Assembly: GCA_037893225.1 (NCBI GenBank)
Contig: JAZGUH010000770.1
Location: 124,001-188,000, forward strand
Source: Hippasteria phrygiana
Taxonomy: Eukaryota; Echinodermata; Asteroidea; Valvatida; Goniasteridae
Length of the DNA stretch: 64,000 nt
Direction: 5' to 3'
Part shown: positions 1-12,119 of the stretch, in pieces
How positions within the stretch are numbered: position 1 is the stretch's first letter
Layout of the letters: each line of letters starts with the position of its first letter
Program-made: the position numbers and the translations under genes
Notes under the pieces: generated by a model
Databases searched by the model: none
Told to the model about the DNA's origin: nothing
Seen by the model: the letters and a program-made list of their open reading frames with translations, nothing else

Positions 1-1477
1 ATTTGGTCTCATTGGAAAGCCCTGTTATTCTTCTTTACAATGATGTGTCATTTGTTATGATTAAGCAATTAGGGGATGTGCAGCACAGCTGAATATGGGG
101 GTGGGTGTAAAGTGAAATGTCACAAAATGCATTGCTATTGTCATACAGTGCATTCCCCTTTTGCTTGGAGGATGGGAATGTGCAACAGATCTGCAACAGA
201 TCCTGATTGATGAATGGGACGCCATCCCACAGCAACGTGTGACCCGGCTCGTGAACAGTATGAGGAGGAGGTGCCAGGTTGTTGTCGCTGCATTCGGATC
301 GTCCACCCGCTACTGAGGCTCCTGACTTAAAGGGACACATTGCCTTCAAATGTCCTGAAATTTTACTGTTTGAAAATGTTCCTTATCTTTTATAAGAGTT
401 GTTCATGCAAAAAGACACGTATAATGTGTTGTAATTAGTGATTAGTGATTACGAAACAAAAAAATTGGCCGCTTACCCCTGACATCTGACCCGCGATACA
501 TAGACTTATTTCCAGTACTAAATACCACCGTCTAAATAATGCGCAAAATACGCTGTAGAGTCTTTAGGCTGGCGCCGCAGCCAGTGGCCTTGTGAACCTA
601 TCAGATGATCGCCAGGTACAATTCTCTACCTCTAGCTCTCGACATATCGCCAGCATATGATCGCCAGTGCTGCGCGCGCCGTGCCACAGTCATGACAGTA
701 CATCAAAATGGATCAACAGAACGTACTTCAACCAGATGCGACTGGAAATACGACTGGTGAACACAGTCCGCCATTTTGTGGAGTCAAAAATTTGGTTCTA
801 CAAAATGGCGGACCGTTATTTGTCACGAAATTAAACAAAAACCACGCAATTGAAGGGATAGTTATGTGAATCTATATATTCTACTTTAAAAAAAGCTTCC
901 CAACCATATCCATTTCAGTTTTATAGCCCAAATCGCAAAATCCAAAGCAATGTGTACCTTTAACATTGTTCAATTAAGAAACTGTTAAATGATTCAACCA
1001 GAAAAAAGACTTTCCTTACGTCTTGTTTTTTTTCTTTTGTTAGTGATAGAGTGTTGCATTGTATAAGAGAGACTTCTTGTTACTGATGGAGCATTACTGG
1101 GTGTTTAAGTGCAGAAAATGACAAATTATTTTACTCTGTTTGAAACGCAAGCACATTAACAACAGAGTTGCTATCCCGGAGGCAATTGACAGGCCATGTG
1201 GATTTCTGAACTTTTCCCGTACATTAATAATTTATGGCTTACAACCTTTAAATAATAGTTAGTAAGCTGAGAATCATTCAAGACACACCAATCCTCCAAA
1301 CAACTCCTATAACAGCAAGAGTCAATACACTTTTGGACAATAGCAATGCCTTTTGTTACATTTCACTTTACACCCACCCCCATATTCAGCTGTGCTGCAC
1401 ATCCCCCAATTGCTTAATCATAACAAATGACACATCATTGTAAAGACAAATAACAGGGCTTTCCAATTATACCAAAT
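1..1477. repeat. Inverted repeat pair flanking a MITE
   Basis: Bases 1-142 and 1336-1477 are reverse complements of each other at roughly 90-95% by eye (shared blocks include GATTAAGCAATT and ATGGGGGTGGGTGTAAAGTG). About 1.19 kb lies between the arms, including the TTAA MITE at 331-959. The left arm starts at the window edge, so the repeat may be longer. It could be the TIRs of a larger element or an inverted duplication; no coding domain is seen between the arms. Confidence 0.75.
331..959. mobile_element. TTAA-flanked MITE, copy 1
   Basis: A non-coding 629-bp element bounded by TTAA at 327-330 and 960-963. Its ends are inverted repeats: AGGGACACATTGCCTT on the left, and a right end that reads AGGTACACATTGCTTT when complemented. 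A second copy with the same ends and body lies at 12120-12719. The TTAA flank is the piggyBac/Kolobok type of target site. No ORF with a recognisable domain is present, so it would need a transposase in trans. Confidence 0.85.
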
Positions 1478-2530
1478 TCAAGGAAAAGGAGTTGGAAACA
1501 AGAGAGAAATCGTCTGTCAAACTTGAGTTTCCGAACTTTTTTTGAGGAGTTTATATTGTGCATGTACACTGTATGAGCATAAACATGTGAGGTGATAAAC
1601 TTAAAAACGACTTCAGAATGGAGGACGTCCCAGCCAGTTTGTATAAGTAAATGTATTATACATTTTTTTAAATGCCACATGTACATGTAATAGAGTAATG
1701 GTTTCAATGTATTGCAGCAGTTGAAAATGACCGGTACATCTGCCAATTTAATTTTTCAGGATGGAAATTGAAAATACATGAAAAAAGAGATGTAACAAAT
1801 GGTGTGTTTCATATTTCTGATGAACTCTGTGGCAGTTCTAACCTTCAATGGTAAAGTATATGTTAACATAAATGTAACTTTACAATAATGGTTTAAAATC
1901 TTTACAGAAATACATTTTATCCAGTGAAAAATTATGTTTACCTCAAGAATTAAAATAAATGAGTGAAGTAAACCATCTACTTTGATTTTAAATCCACGGC
2001 ATTTAAGTGGTTTGCTGGGCTTGCTATTTCAGACTTCTCTTCTTCATGTTCACTTTTTTAAATATTAGTATACACATGTACTATACACATGTAGGAATGT
2101 AATGTATTTAGTTGAGGATTTTTTTATTGGGAGAAATATAAGACAATGATGAATTTAAGCTCCACCTTGAAGACAAAGTGAGTAAAAATGTTTTTCAGTC
2201 AAAAGTTGACCAGAGACCGTCCTGTAAATTTATTGTGCATGCAACTGGACTGAAATATCCAATACAATACTGGGCCTGGCCATGGCTGGCTGCAAAAAAA
2301 AGGCACCACATGTTTGTACATGTAATTAAACAAGACTGGCAAAAATCAATCTTTGATAAAAAATAATTTAAAAAATTTACTATTCTGCATTTATTCATTC
2401 ACATTGGCTAATTAACATCCCAGATTAAAGTGCACACCTGCAGGTAAATTGTCATTATCTCATTCTGGGACGTAGCAAGAAAGATCAGAAACCCCAAGTT
2501 ATTCAAACTTGAAGTTCAAGTACGTATACG
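1478..2530. other. AT-rich stretch, nothing recognised
   Basis: AT-rich DNA with only short chance ORFs. I see no domain, RNA gene or clear repeat boundary. Confidence 0.5.
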
Positions 2531-2608
2531 TACACTATACATGTATCCACAGTGTTCATATGTGGATATGTACATTGTACATATACATGTACATGTACAT
2601 GTACATTG
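2531..2608. repeat. ACATGT/GTAC-rich palindromic low-complexity tract
   Basis: Alternating GTAC, ATAC and ACATGT words run almost continuously and make many small overlapping palindromes. The tract abuts the foldback element at 2609. Confidence 0.6.
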
Positions 2609-2737
2609 TTAGTCTTGGTTCAAGACGTTGTTACGTATATTCGCGATAACCGGCCGCCGCGAGAGGGCGTTATCACGACAAACTTAATAGCCGCGAACCG
2701 ACCGCCAGTAACAACGTCCTCGGAATCTTGTAGAAGC
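2609..2737. mobile_element. Short foldback element, copy 1
   Basis: A unit of about 130 bp with short internal inverted ends (CAAGACGTTGTTAC against GTAACAACGTCCTCG) and a CG-rich core containing CCGCCGCGAGAGGGCG. The same unit occurs in reverse orientation at 4540-4663, and a piece (TAACGTCTTGAAACCAAGAC) at 4974-4993. No coding capacity. Confidence 0.7.
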
Positions 2738-3540
2738 CGTGTTGTGCGCACGCACCTGCTTAGCCTAATGTTGCAGCGCGCATTATGAATACATAAATAG
2801 ATGCATTATGCATAGATCTAACCCCCTGACTACTACCGCCCGAGTGTTAGTATATGAAGATAAAGGTACAGCAGGTCCGTGCTATTTAGATTGTTTGGTA
2901 GGGCCGAGGGGAATGAACTAAAAAGTTCCGGAATGATGGAAATATAATAAACAGAAAATCTTAACGGGGCTGAATATGATAATTGATGTATTATAATGGT
3001 GCTGAGGAGACCTTGTTAGGTGATTTGATTGAGATATAAAATAAAAAAGACCGTGATAATAATAAAACAAATAGCTCACGAGGCCCTCTTTACGGCCGGG
3101 GAAAACGGAGATTGTCGTACTCTGGTGATTTGATTGTCACACAGTTCACAAAGATACTGAGACGCACTCTAGATCTCCTGCGTGTTTTCTCCACTGGTAC
3201 ATGGTGAAACTCGACAAAAATTCAGGCTCATGTTTGCTTTGAGGCTGGACGCGATTCCCCTACCTCCGAGTCGACTTCAATTCAACGGACGACTTGTCAA
3301 TTGTCTCAACGGAAGACTTGTCTCCACGGACGACTTAATTGTCTTCCCATTTGACGCAAAGACGGTCGAGTTGTCTCAACGGTCGAGTTGTCTCGAGTCG
3401 AGTCGGCCAACAGTCGAGTTGTCCGAGCCCCTACGGTTTAATATAACGGAGAGGTATTTCTTGCATGTAACAAGTAATTTCCCGCAGATTACACACCATC
3501 ACCCAGGTTGCCTGCCCGGTCCCGCCCGGCACCTTACCCG
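2738..3540. other. No gene; degenerate GTCGAGTTGTC tract
   Basis: No gene recognised. Between about 3270 and 3425 variants of ACGACTTGTC and of its near-complement GTCGAGTTGTC recur, so the 173-residue reading frame crossing this part is probably repeat-driven rather than a gene. Confidence 0.4.
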
Positions 3541-3544
3541 TTGC

Positions 3545-4226
3545 ATAGGCGGATGCAGGATTTTTGCAAAGGGGGGTCCAACTTTAAAAGTGGGGGGGGG
3601 GGGGGGGGGGGACATACTGTGCTCCAAACTAATGCGAGCGCGAAGCCCTTGCGGCGTGGGGTTCGGGGCCCGCTTAAGGGCCCCGAAAAAATTTGGATTC
3701 TAGATGCTCTGCGGTGCGATCTGAGGCAATTTCTGACCACTTTAACAAATTTATTAAACACAAGTTTGATTTCCCCAGGAAATTAATGTATTTTTGCGGT
3801 AAGCTTAATTTGTACCAGTAATGTATGAAGCTTTCCCAAAGTCTAGAGTCACTGTTAGATTTTTTTAAAGGTTCTTGTGTGTTTGTGCGTGAGTAGGCCT
3901 CCTATACCTATTCCTTGTGTATTTTTGTAGGCTTTTGCTTTCTTTTTGTAGGCCCCCAATTATTTGGTAGGCCCTAGGCACAGTGTTTTATGTGCCTATA
4001 ACTGGATAATCTGGTGCTTGGGGGGGGGGGGGGGGGGGTGTTAGTTGTATGTTTTTCCAAAATGATTCCCAAATTTAGGTTAGGTCCCCCCCCCAAAAAA
4101 ATTAAACATTAATATTAAAAAAATTAAGAAACATTAATTAAATTAAAAAATAAAATACAATTTAAAATACAATTTAAAAAGGGGGGCCAGACCCCCTGGA
4201 CCCCCCCCCCCCCTGGATCCGCCCCT
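3545..4226. mobile_element. TIR element with poly-G/poly-C tracts (GCGGATCCAGG family), copy 1
   Basis: The left end reads CATAGGCGGATGCAGG and the complement of the right end reads CAGGGGCGGATCCAGG. CGTTG is present on both sides, a possible short TSD. Long G runs lie at about 3592-3611 and 4021-4038 and a C run at 4201-4213. Related ends occur at 26463-26764 and 29728-29965. The CA start recalls hAT-type ends, but the class is not proven. Confidence 0.65.
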
Positions 4227-5320
4227 GCGTTGTATCTCCCTCGCATCGATCGTCACAGTTGCAAGACGTCGCAGGCGAACACGAGCGGTGAACACTGCAG
4301 CCGCTAGCGCATAGCTAGCCGGCCGGTTGCCTGCAATTAATGCAAAGCAGAGCAAGCAGCTTCGATTGCGAACTTACCAGTGCCCCTTCGGCACCAGTGG
4401 TATAGATAGCTACCAGACTATTGTGCAACTTCATGGCAGCTCTTTTTCGTATGTGCGCGTGCGTGAAGGAAAATGTTCCTCATTTTCATACAGAATTGCG
4501 CATGCGCACTAGTTTCCCCCATTTTTCGGGGGGAGATTTTACAAGATTCCCAAGACGTTGTTCCTGGCGGTTCGTGGCTATTAATAGTTCGTGGCTAATA
4601 ACGCCCTCTCGCGGCGGCTGGTTATCGCGTATTATACGTAACAACGTCTTGAACCAAGACTAGTACATTGTATGTACAAGTGGCTTTTGTACACAGTAGC
4701 ACGTCCACGTTTTTTAAACGGTATTATATTACACGTCGCGTCGACCGCAGGCGCATTTTGCATAATTGGGGCAATCGGTCAAACTTAACCATGGAGGTCA
4801 GACCAGTCACATGATATGAATGATGCATGTTTAGCCACGATTTCCATAGTCGGGTCCCGCCCTCAAAAGTAAGAATATCCAAGAAGTTACTGTAACTCCG
4901 TGATTGATCGCGCGCTCGCCCGCCGGTGACAGCCTGTAAATTGCGCCCTCTGTTGATGACAAGTATCAGACAGTAACGTCTTGAAACCAAGACTATAACC
5001 ATGGCGGTAGGTTCCTACCTCCAGGCTATAACCCAATACCAGCTTCGACATCTAGCGCGGTGGAGATGAACAATTTTGTTTTTGTTTTTATTGGGAGGGG
5101 GCGTAATCATACATGCAGACTACATTGTATGTGTTACGATTTTGAGTCAATGTGATGGAACTTTTTGTTTCAGGGCCTTGGTTAACCGATTGTTCATTTT
5201 GGTTGAACTTCTTGTTCTTTACAAGATGAAGTGCTTTTTAAATTTTGAAAATAGCAAGAAAGAAAGAACCGGTGTGTGCAGGCAAAATTCAAGGAATGAT
5301 CAGTTTATCTTATTTTTTTG
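4227..5320. other. No gene; holds the second foldback copy
   Basis: 4540-4663 is the inverted second copy of the unit at 2609-2737, and 4974-4993 is a third fragment. The rest has only short ORFs and no recognisable domain. Confidence 0.5.
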
Positions 5321-5329
5321 ATCATCTCA

Positions 5330-5937
5330 GAAAATAGCCGCAGTGAGTCAAAGTTCGTTTAGGGGGTAGGGAGGGTGGGGGTTGTTAAAGGCATCAACAA
5401 AATCTCTTTTTCCATTCTTTTGTTATTTGTGGGAAAGGTTGGAGGAAGAAATATTCTGTTGAGCAAGGTCTCATTATCGGTTTCTACGTAAGTGACTGGT
5501 CTTGCAGAAATTGTTTTTGTATATATTTACGAATAGGTTGGTGGGTAGGCCTATGCCAGCCGTGTGGGTGTGTGACTGACCCACCCAAAGCGTAATTTCT
5601 TTCTTTTTTAAAAAGTGGAATACGCTTCGAGGGAGTCAGTTTTAGCCACTATTTCTGCAAGATGACAGTCCTGGTATGTGCTGGCTACGTTGGAAGAATA
5701 ATCAGTGGATTCTTTGATGGATCATTCCAAGAAGTAGCCGCAGCGAGTCCAAACTTATCTGGGGGAGGGGGGGGGGGGAGGATTTGTAAAGGCATCAACA
5801 AAATCTCTCTTTCCATTTTTTTTTATTTGTGGGAAAGGTTGGATGAAGAAAGATTCTGTTGAGCAAGGTCTCATTATCGGTTTTTACGTAAGTGACTGGT
5901 CTTGCAGAAATTGTTTTTGTATATTTACGAATAAGTT
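5330..5937. repeat. Direct duplication of a ~205-bp unit
   Basis: About 5330-5540 and 5737-5937 are direct repeats, starting near TAGCCGCAG and ending near TTTACGAATA. They share GGCATCAACAAAATCTCT and GTGACTGGTCTTGCAGAAA. The copies differ by scattered changes and by G-run length, so the duplication is not recent. The second copy abuts the SAP-domain ORF. Confidence 0.8.
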
Positions 5938-5956
5938 TTCGCCGGTCGTAATCCGC

Positions 5957-6262
5957 TCAAAAACAAATCAAATAATTGAAGACATCGTATAGTCTGAAAT
6001 CTGGTATATTCGAGAAATCCTTCGTGAATCCAGGAAGATTAAATGGGTCGGAAAATGTGCAGCCAGCGTCTTTCAATCTTTTGTCAAGAGTCTCCTTCAA
6101 GTTGGGGCTTGAAAGATTCGGGTCGGTTGTCAATTTCAGATTGGCCACGCACTTGCACAGTTCAACCAGTTCTTTCTTCAGGTAACCCGTTATTGAAACC
6201 CCTCTCTCTTGAAGAAATTTCTGCAGTTTCTTCACGTTCCAACCTTTGAAGTTGTTATCCAT
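5957..6262 (-). CDS. SAP-domain protein fragment, possible first exon
   Basis: This minus-strand reading frame of about 101 residues starts at an ATG at 6262-6260. A longer upstream start exists, but the sequence before this Met looks non-coding. Residues about 5-37 (WNVKKLQKFLQERGVSITGY onward) fit a SAP helix-extension-helix DNA-binding motif, followed by an acidic linker and the segment LPGFTKDFSNIPDF. Such SAP N-termini occur in invertebrate proteins that continue into SWIM or YqaJ-type nuclease domains, often multicopy. No continuation is visible downstream; the frame closes at 5957 next to the 205-bp duplication. It may be a first exon or a broken multicopy gene. SAP call moderately sure; family link is inference. 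Confidence 0.5.
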   Translation of the reverse strand: MDNNFKGWNVKKLQKFLQERGVSITGYLKKELVELCKCVANLKLTTDPNLSSPNLKETLDKRLKDAGCTFSDPFNLPGFTKDFSNIPDFRLYDVFNYLICF

Positions 6263-7004
6263 TAAAGAAACTATAATTGCTAAAAATAGGCCGCGTTTCG
6301 AGAAGAACATACAACATGAACTGTAACGATTCGAGCTTCGATTCGGTTGTTGTGTTTTAGAGTGGTGACAATCTCTATCGTGCGCTGTTTCACCCAGCGG
6401 TAGTTCTAGATACCAGACAGGGAAACCACCACTGGCCGTGCGTCGCCACGTTGCGGCTTGCCCCGAATCACGTGGTCTAGCAACAATGGCACTGACATGC
6501 ATAATAATGATCAGTCTGGCACGACCGGCGCACGCTGTGCATCTTAGATTGAGTGAAGACGGGGTACAAGGATCTATGCAAATCAACGCGCAAAAGACTT
6601 ATTAACTTAACTGTATATTCTTGAAAAAGAATCGACACTTTTCTTAATAGAGTGACGTCACAAGAGTACTTTAATATCATCAATTAGTCTTCTGATTAAA
6701 TCCAAAAAGCCTGTGAAATGAATAGCGTTAGTCATCTGACTTTTGCAGTTAATCATTCAAATTGATGACTAATCACATTAGTCATGTGACTGAAGTTTTA
6801 TTTCAAGTAAAAACAAAAGAAAATTAAGCAAACGAGTCATAATCTCTTTAAACAGTCTTATTTCAATGGAACCAGAATTGAATTCAAGAATAGAAAATCC
6901 ATGTTACTTCTTTAATTGTATTCACTGGCAAGATATTTGTTCCTAAACACAAGCGATATTTACAGATTTAAGTAAATGACTACATGTAAGTAAGATTGTT
7001 GCAG
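6263..7004. other. No gene recognised
   Basis: Only short ORFs. 6700-6800 repeats the words TAGTCATCTGAC and TAGTCATGTGAC. No RNA gene or TIR is resolved. Confidence 0.4.
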
Positions 7005-7515
7005 GGTTGATAAAAATCATCATTTTCTCCAAGCACTTCATTGTCAGTAAGGTTAATGCAATTGGTCGATAGTCATTTAACTCGGACGGTCGAGCTCGCT
7101 TTGGTATTGGAACAACAAGAGCGGATTTCCAGCAAGATGGAATTCAATGAGAGTCTGTTGACTGCTGGAAAAGAACCGAGTAGGGAACTGCAAGTTGTTT
7201 GGCACAGACCCTGAGTACCTTTCCGGAGATTTTATCCGGGCCAGCTGCTTTGCAGGAATTTAGCTTGTTAAACAGTTTTTCCACTTCACTGACTTCGATG
7301 ACAATACGCTGACTTTCCGTGTCAGTGGAGGGAGCTGAGCATCGTGATAAGATCTGATCGCTGAAATTGTGCGTGTCAAAGCGACTGTAAAATGCATTTA
7401 GTTCGTTTGCTGTAGATAAGGGGTTTTCTAAATTTGCAAATGAGTTGTGTTTTTTCTTTTTAGAAAAACCTGTCATGTTTTGTCGTAAAATTGGGCGTGA
7501 TCCCTGGCTATACAC
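7005..7515 (-). pseudogene. Non-LTR retrotransposon RT fragment (CR1/L2/Jockey-like)
   Basis: Minus-strand N-terminal RT block. The first part (7515-7147) contains VEKLFNKLNSCKAAGPDKIS and VLRVCAKQLAVPYSVLFQQS, typical of the RT0/RT1 region of CR1/Jockey-type LINEs. A TGA at 7146-7144 interrupts it, and the same frame then continues with WKSALVVPIPKRARPSELND and YRPIALT down to about 7005, so a single nonsense codon rather than a frameshift breaks it. No palm motif follows. The 5' side borders the SINE at about 7545. A dead fragment. Confidence 0.85.
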
Positions 7516-7549
7516 GGCATTCTGGGTTCATGACTTCTGACTAGCACCC

Positions 7550-7735
7550 ACCCGAACAAAGATACTGACAATATTGGAGACCGCCAACATATAGGGCAAG
7601 ATAGCTCAGTTGGTAGAGCGCCGGTACGGTATTCCGGAGGTCGCAGGTTCGAATCCCGCTCCTACCAGTTGTCTTTGTTCACTTTGAAAATGTATTCAAA
7701 TTTACCTAGTCAGTTTCCCATGTGGATTGCTTGAA
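7550..7735 (+). mobile_element. tRNA-derived SINE, copy a
   Basis: The head at 7594-7668 is tRNA-like, with A-box-type TAGCTCAGTTGGTAGAGC and B-box GGTTCGAATCC. It follows a leader, CCGAACAAAGATACTGACAA, and is followed by TTTGTTCACTTTGAAAATG and ACCTAGTCAGTTTCCC. The same head, leader and tail recur at 36369-36525, 45622-45797 and (truncated) 28351-28464, so this is a dispersed family, not a tRNA gene. Confidence 0.85.
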
Positions 7736-8582
7736 AAAAGAAAAACGTGTCAGGGATGCCCAACATTGCAGAGAATCATCATGTTTCAAAAAGGTAATGT
7801 CCTCTTTCACTTCACTTGAAATCCCTATTGAATGAATTATTCCAATATGCAGTAGGCCTATATTAAGCATCGACAATTTCAGTATCTTCAATCATAATAT
7901 TTACACTGTAGAGAAATTCAGGTAAATCCATAAAATACCTTTGAATGAAATGTAAGATCTAATATGCTACTTCAGCTGACATATACACAATAAGTCAAAA
8001 ATCAAATAAACAGCAGCAGATTGGTGTACAAAGTCTAAATATAAGCTACCTAAATGGATATTGCAATGGAATGTATATATGTACAATCTGGCAAACTGAA
8101 TGAAATCCAATATGCAAAATGTATAGGTTTTCTCGGTCAATTTCGGCAACAAATGAGCAGCCAATTTAACCACTGCGCCATTCTATTTTGCGCAAAATTG
8201 AATGCTGCTGAAAATAGTCATTCGATTTCGTTTTATGACTGGGCAAAAGTACTGTTGCGTCATTCGATTTAACAAAATAACCGTGCAATTTAACAAATCA
8301 ACATTCAAATTTGCAGGAGCTTTTTGAGGCGTGTGTTTGGTCATTTAAATTTATTATTGGGCATTTCTGTCATTTGTGCAATCTAAAAAACGCTTTGTAA
8401 AACTTTTGTTTCCTTTAGAATGTTAAAGGCATAATATATAAATACGGTTCACTTATTGGCACAGGAGTCACTTTGCCGATGTACTTAGAAGACGAGCTTT
8501 CGCTACAGTTGTATACGCATATTTCTAGAAGTGGCAGCTCGTGGTCGCTACGCACGAGTGTCCCAGGTAGAATCAAGAAAGG
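7736..8582. other. No gene recognised
   Basis: AT-rich. The block at 8130-8330 repeats AATTTAAC and ATTCGATTT words. No domain or element boundary identified. Confidence 0.4.
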
Positions 8583-9530
8583 TTGATTGAGGCCTTTGAG
8601 GGAAATGAGCAAGACTACATTGAGCTTGCGGTCAATTTGAAAATCAAGTCCACAGCAAGATCAATATTGTTGCAACATATTTGTGGACTGGAAGTTGAGA
8701 GACGCTGGCAAGAGGAGGAACAACCCACAACAAGATGGATGACGAGATGCGAAACCATTTGCAAGGCATCCTTGATGCTAATCCCATCTTGACACTTCAG
8801 CAGATGAAGGCTAGTTTGAGTGAGCATCTGCCGGAGAAGCCACCATAGCCATAGCCTTGTATGGGATGATGATTACACTGAAACTAGTGGAGGATGTTTC
8901 TGATGCGAGAAATTCCCCTGAAGTATTTGATCAACATGTCCAGTATGCCGAGTGATTCCTGCAGCATGGTGTTCTGGCGCATCTAGTCTTTATTGATGAG
9001 ACAGGTCACAATGTCTGGACTCGACGCTCCCAGGGTAGAGCTCCGCGAGGGATCGCCGCAAGACAAATTGTCGACAGACAACGAGGGAGGAATTGCAATG
9101 TCACCTTCGCTGTTTCTAGTGAAGTCGGCTTCTAGTGAAGTCGGTGCATTCGAAACTGACGCGAGAGAGATTCGAGGAGTTTCTTGCGGACACAGTTCAA
9201 GAGTGTGCTGCAGTTTTCCCAGATGACGAGCCCCTATACCTCGTATACGACAATGCGAAGCCTCACGCGCGAGCCCAACTCCCTGAAGGTACCAACCCAG
9301 TGATCCAGCTGAAGCGCCTCACTCCCTACTCCTGAACAGCACAGAGATGGCACTTTCTGCATTCAAAGTGCAGTTAAACGCACCCTCAGGTCGGAGTGGC
9401 AACAATGTGTCAGAGACAGACAGGGTGCCCGGCAAGCAGGAATGAACATGCAGCATTGGAGGTGCAAGCAGCCATTCAGAGCGTTGATGCCATCACCCAA
9501 CAGATTGATGGTTATGGTTGAGGAAGAAAC
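8583..9530 (+). pseudogene. Degenerate IS630/Tc1-like DDE transposase
   Basis: A plus-strand transposase broken into at least three frames. The first catalytic Asp region reads FIDETGHNVWTRRSQGRAPR (Asp codon 8995-8997). The second reads PLYLVYDNAKPHARAQLPEG (Asp codon 9249-9251), and the third acidic region resembles LNSTE near 9335, after a frame break in TPYS. A tandem duplication of GTGAAGTCGG at about 9119-9145 accompanies one frameshift. The upstream piece (8583-8790) is in yet another frame. The family is known for cut-and-paste transposition; this copy is inactive. TIRs were not located. Confidence 0.8.
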
Positions 9531-12115
9531 AACATAAACAATAAGAAACATTAATGTTTCACAAACACACAAAAAATTAGGTCTTGGTCAGTTAACTAAA
9601 AAAGCTTCTCTCCCCCGCCCCCCACAAAAAAGAAGAAAAAAGAAAGAACAAAAATTACCAATAGGCCCCCATATAAAATCTACGGGAAACATAAATGAAT
9701 AAAGAAAAACAAAAGGTTTGACTCACTTAAAGTGAAGATACGAAACAGTTATCTAGTACAATTAATTTGTTTTTCCGTTTGTTCGCCTTTCTTTATCGTA
9801 TACTGATTTGAATTCTCATTTAGCGAAATTGATTGCCTCTTTACGAAATTGAAACAAAAAAATCTCCAGAGGAACCAGCTTTGCTAAATTGAATGATGAT
9901 TGTGTATCACAAAAAGAGAACGACGATATGCTAAATTTAACACATTGCTAAAGGAATTTTAATGCCTCGAAACAAAATTAAATGCCCGAATTCTAAATTT
10001 GAAACAGTAAAATCTGGAGAGGCAAAATCGCTTTAATTCGAATGCACGAAAATTAATGCACTGGTCGCGGATGACCATGGGGCAGTGTTGTGTACCATGT
10101 ACATCTAAGTCCGCTAAATGTTTAGTTTAGGACGCTAAGGCAATTATTCAAAACCAAAAGAATAAATGGAGACAGGATCAAAAAGTTCCGATTCTTACAT
10201 TGGATTATCAAATTTTAATTTAATGATTGGTCTTGATATCAGGCAAAATTAATAAATGAATGACAGTCAGTTCCCCTACAAGTGTATGTGAGTGTTACAT
10301 ACAAAATGTCATGAAGAATCATTAGAATGTGTGGTTTGATCCTTCTCTTCTAAAATCAGAGACAAGAGACAAGTCACAAAATTGCAAACTTCGAGGTTAA
10401 GTCTAGCCGAGTTTCAAGATATAAATTACAAAATCCGACTGAAAATTCTTAAATCCAAATTCCAAAATTCCCAAGGCTTGGAACCGAAATTCAAACTTTA
10501 AATTCAGACTTCGTTTTGAATTCAAATGCAAATTAAAATCCAAATTTTAATTCAAATTTAAATTCCCCGAATGCCAGCTGAGTTATGTGATGACATCAGA
10601 GTCGCCAACCTACCGAGCGAAATGTTATTATTTTTTTTTAATCCAAGTCGAAGCATACAACAGTTGCTGTATGAAACCTGACATGAAACAGTCACTGGGT
10701 ACAAACATGCGACTCAAGCTGCACAAAAGTTTACGAACGTTACAAATCAAGACATGTTCACCACAAATTACTCGTTTTCCTATCGGCACATGAACTAGAG
10801 ACTTGTACAATAATGACAATATTGTGAGAATATGCGACAGTGATTGAGCAATAGATCCTACAATTACAGTATCAAAAGTGGGTTTTGAGACATAAATTCT
10901 TCTTAGAGGTACTCACACAACGAGGGCTGATCCAAAAAGGACGATCTTGCACATAGGCACATTCCAAGACTGCCAATAACTCATATTTACGTGCTACATA
11001 AACCCCTTTTCGAACATTATTCAAAAGTCCCGCTAACAATTACAGGATATATTCTCACAAATAACAACGTGAGTCAAAAGGTTTATCTGCCCAATGTGGT
11101 CTAGATAATTACTTTTTCTAAGAGGACGAGGCCTATTGCAATACATGTGGATGGACATTAGTGACCCGGTTGCACCTATGATGACATTATGATCATCGCA
11201 TGACACATTACGAAGTCCCTCAAGAGACACAGACCCCTACATTAAATTGGCTGCTCATTTGCCGAGATAGACCGAGAAAACCTATACCACAGCAGCTGAC
11301 ATGCATACAAATTCTAAGTATCTTAAAATACTATCTAGGCCTACATCAAACAAACAAGGGAAACTGATTGAGTAATTCAACCAGTTTTAAGGGGAACTGT
11401 TTGACAGTAATTATCAGATAAAGTGTTATTCCTCATTGAAAGCTTTATATCCCATCTAAAAATAACTATAAAAATAAATAAAAAGTTGTCTAACATAACT
11501 ATTGAAATGGTATCAAGTCTACGCTCTTGTAGTTAATTATATACACAGTAAACACTAAGGCTACACCCTGTTTAAATGGATACCTACTTGCAACATTATA
11601 TGCATATTTTTCAGCTCATAATTAAAAAATAGTTTTACAAGTCATTCCTGAAGGCAGCGGGTCTCGTATCAAACAGCAACAAACATTGACCAGTGGCATG
11701 CTGTTAAGCATATAGGCACCATGAAATGGGAGGAATGTTGCAAAATTTGAAAATCTGGACAATGCCATTTCGTATAAGTACAAGGTATACATGCAAGCTT
11801 TAATTTTATGTATTATGTTTTGCTGTAGCTCATTCCTAGCCCAACGCAGTAGTTTACTTTGGTGCACAGTATATCATGTTTTTTGTTATAACTCCTTGGA
11901 ATATGGTAGAAAAGGGCTTTTTGGTTGTAAAAATGTTACAATCCCCAAATCTACATCTCAGTACAAAAATGGTTGTTTGTAACTCATGCACAGAATAACT
12001 TTCCACACTCATTTTAATGTGCCACATTACATTCAAGAAACCAAACTTCCAGATGTTGTCAACTGTCAGCCAAGACATCAGTGTAAGAAATCAGAACTTG
12101 TTAACTTTTAACTGA
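9531..12115. other. Gene-poor AT-rich stretch
   Basis: No gene recognised. 10390-10570 is a cryptic simple sequence made of AAATTC, CAAATT and TTTAAATT words. Reading frames elsewhere are short with no domain I can name. Confidence 0.45.
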
Positions 12116-12119
12116 TTAA

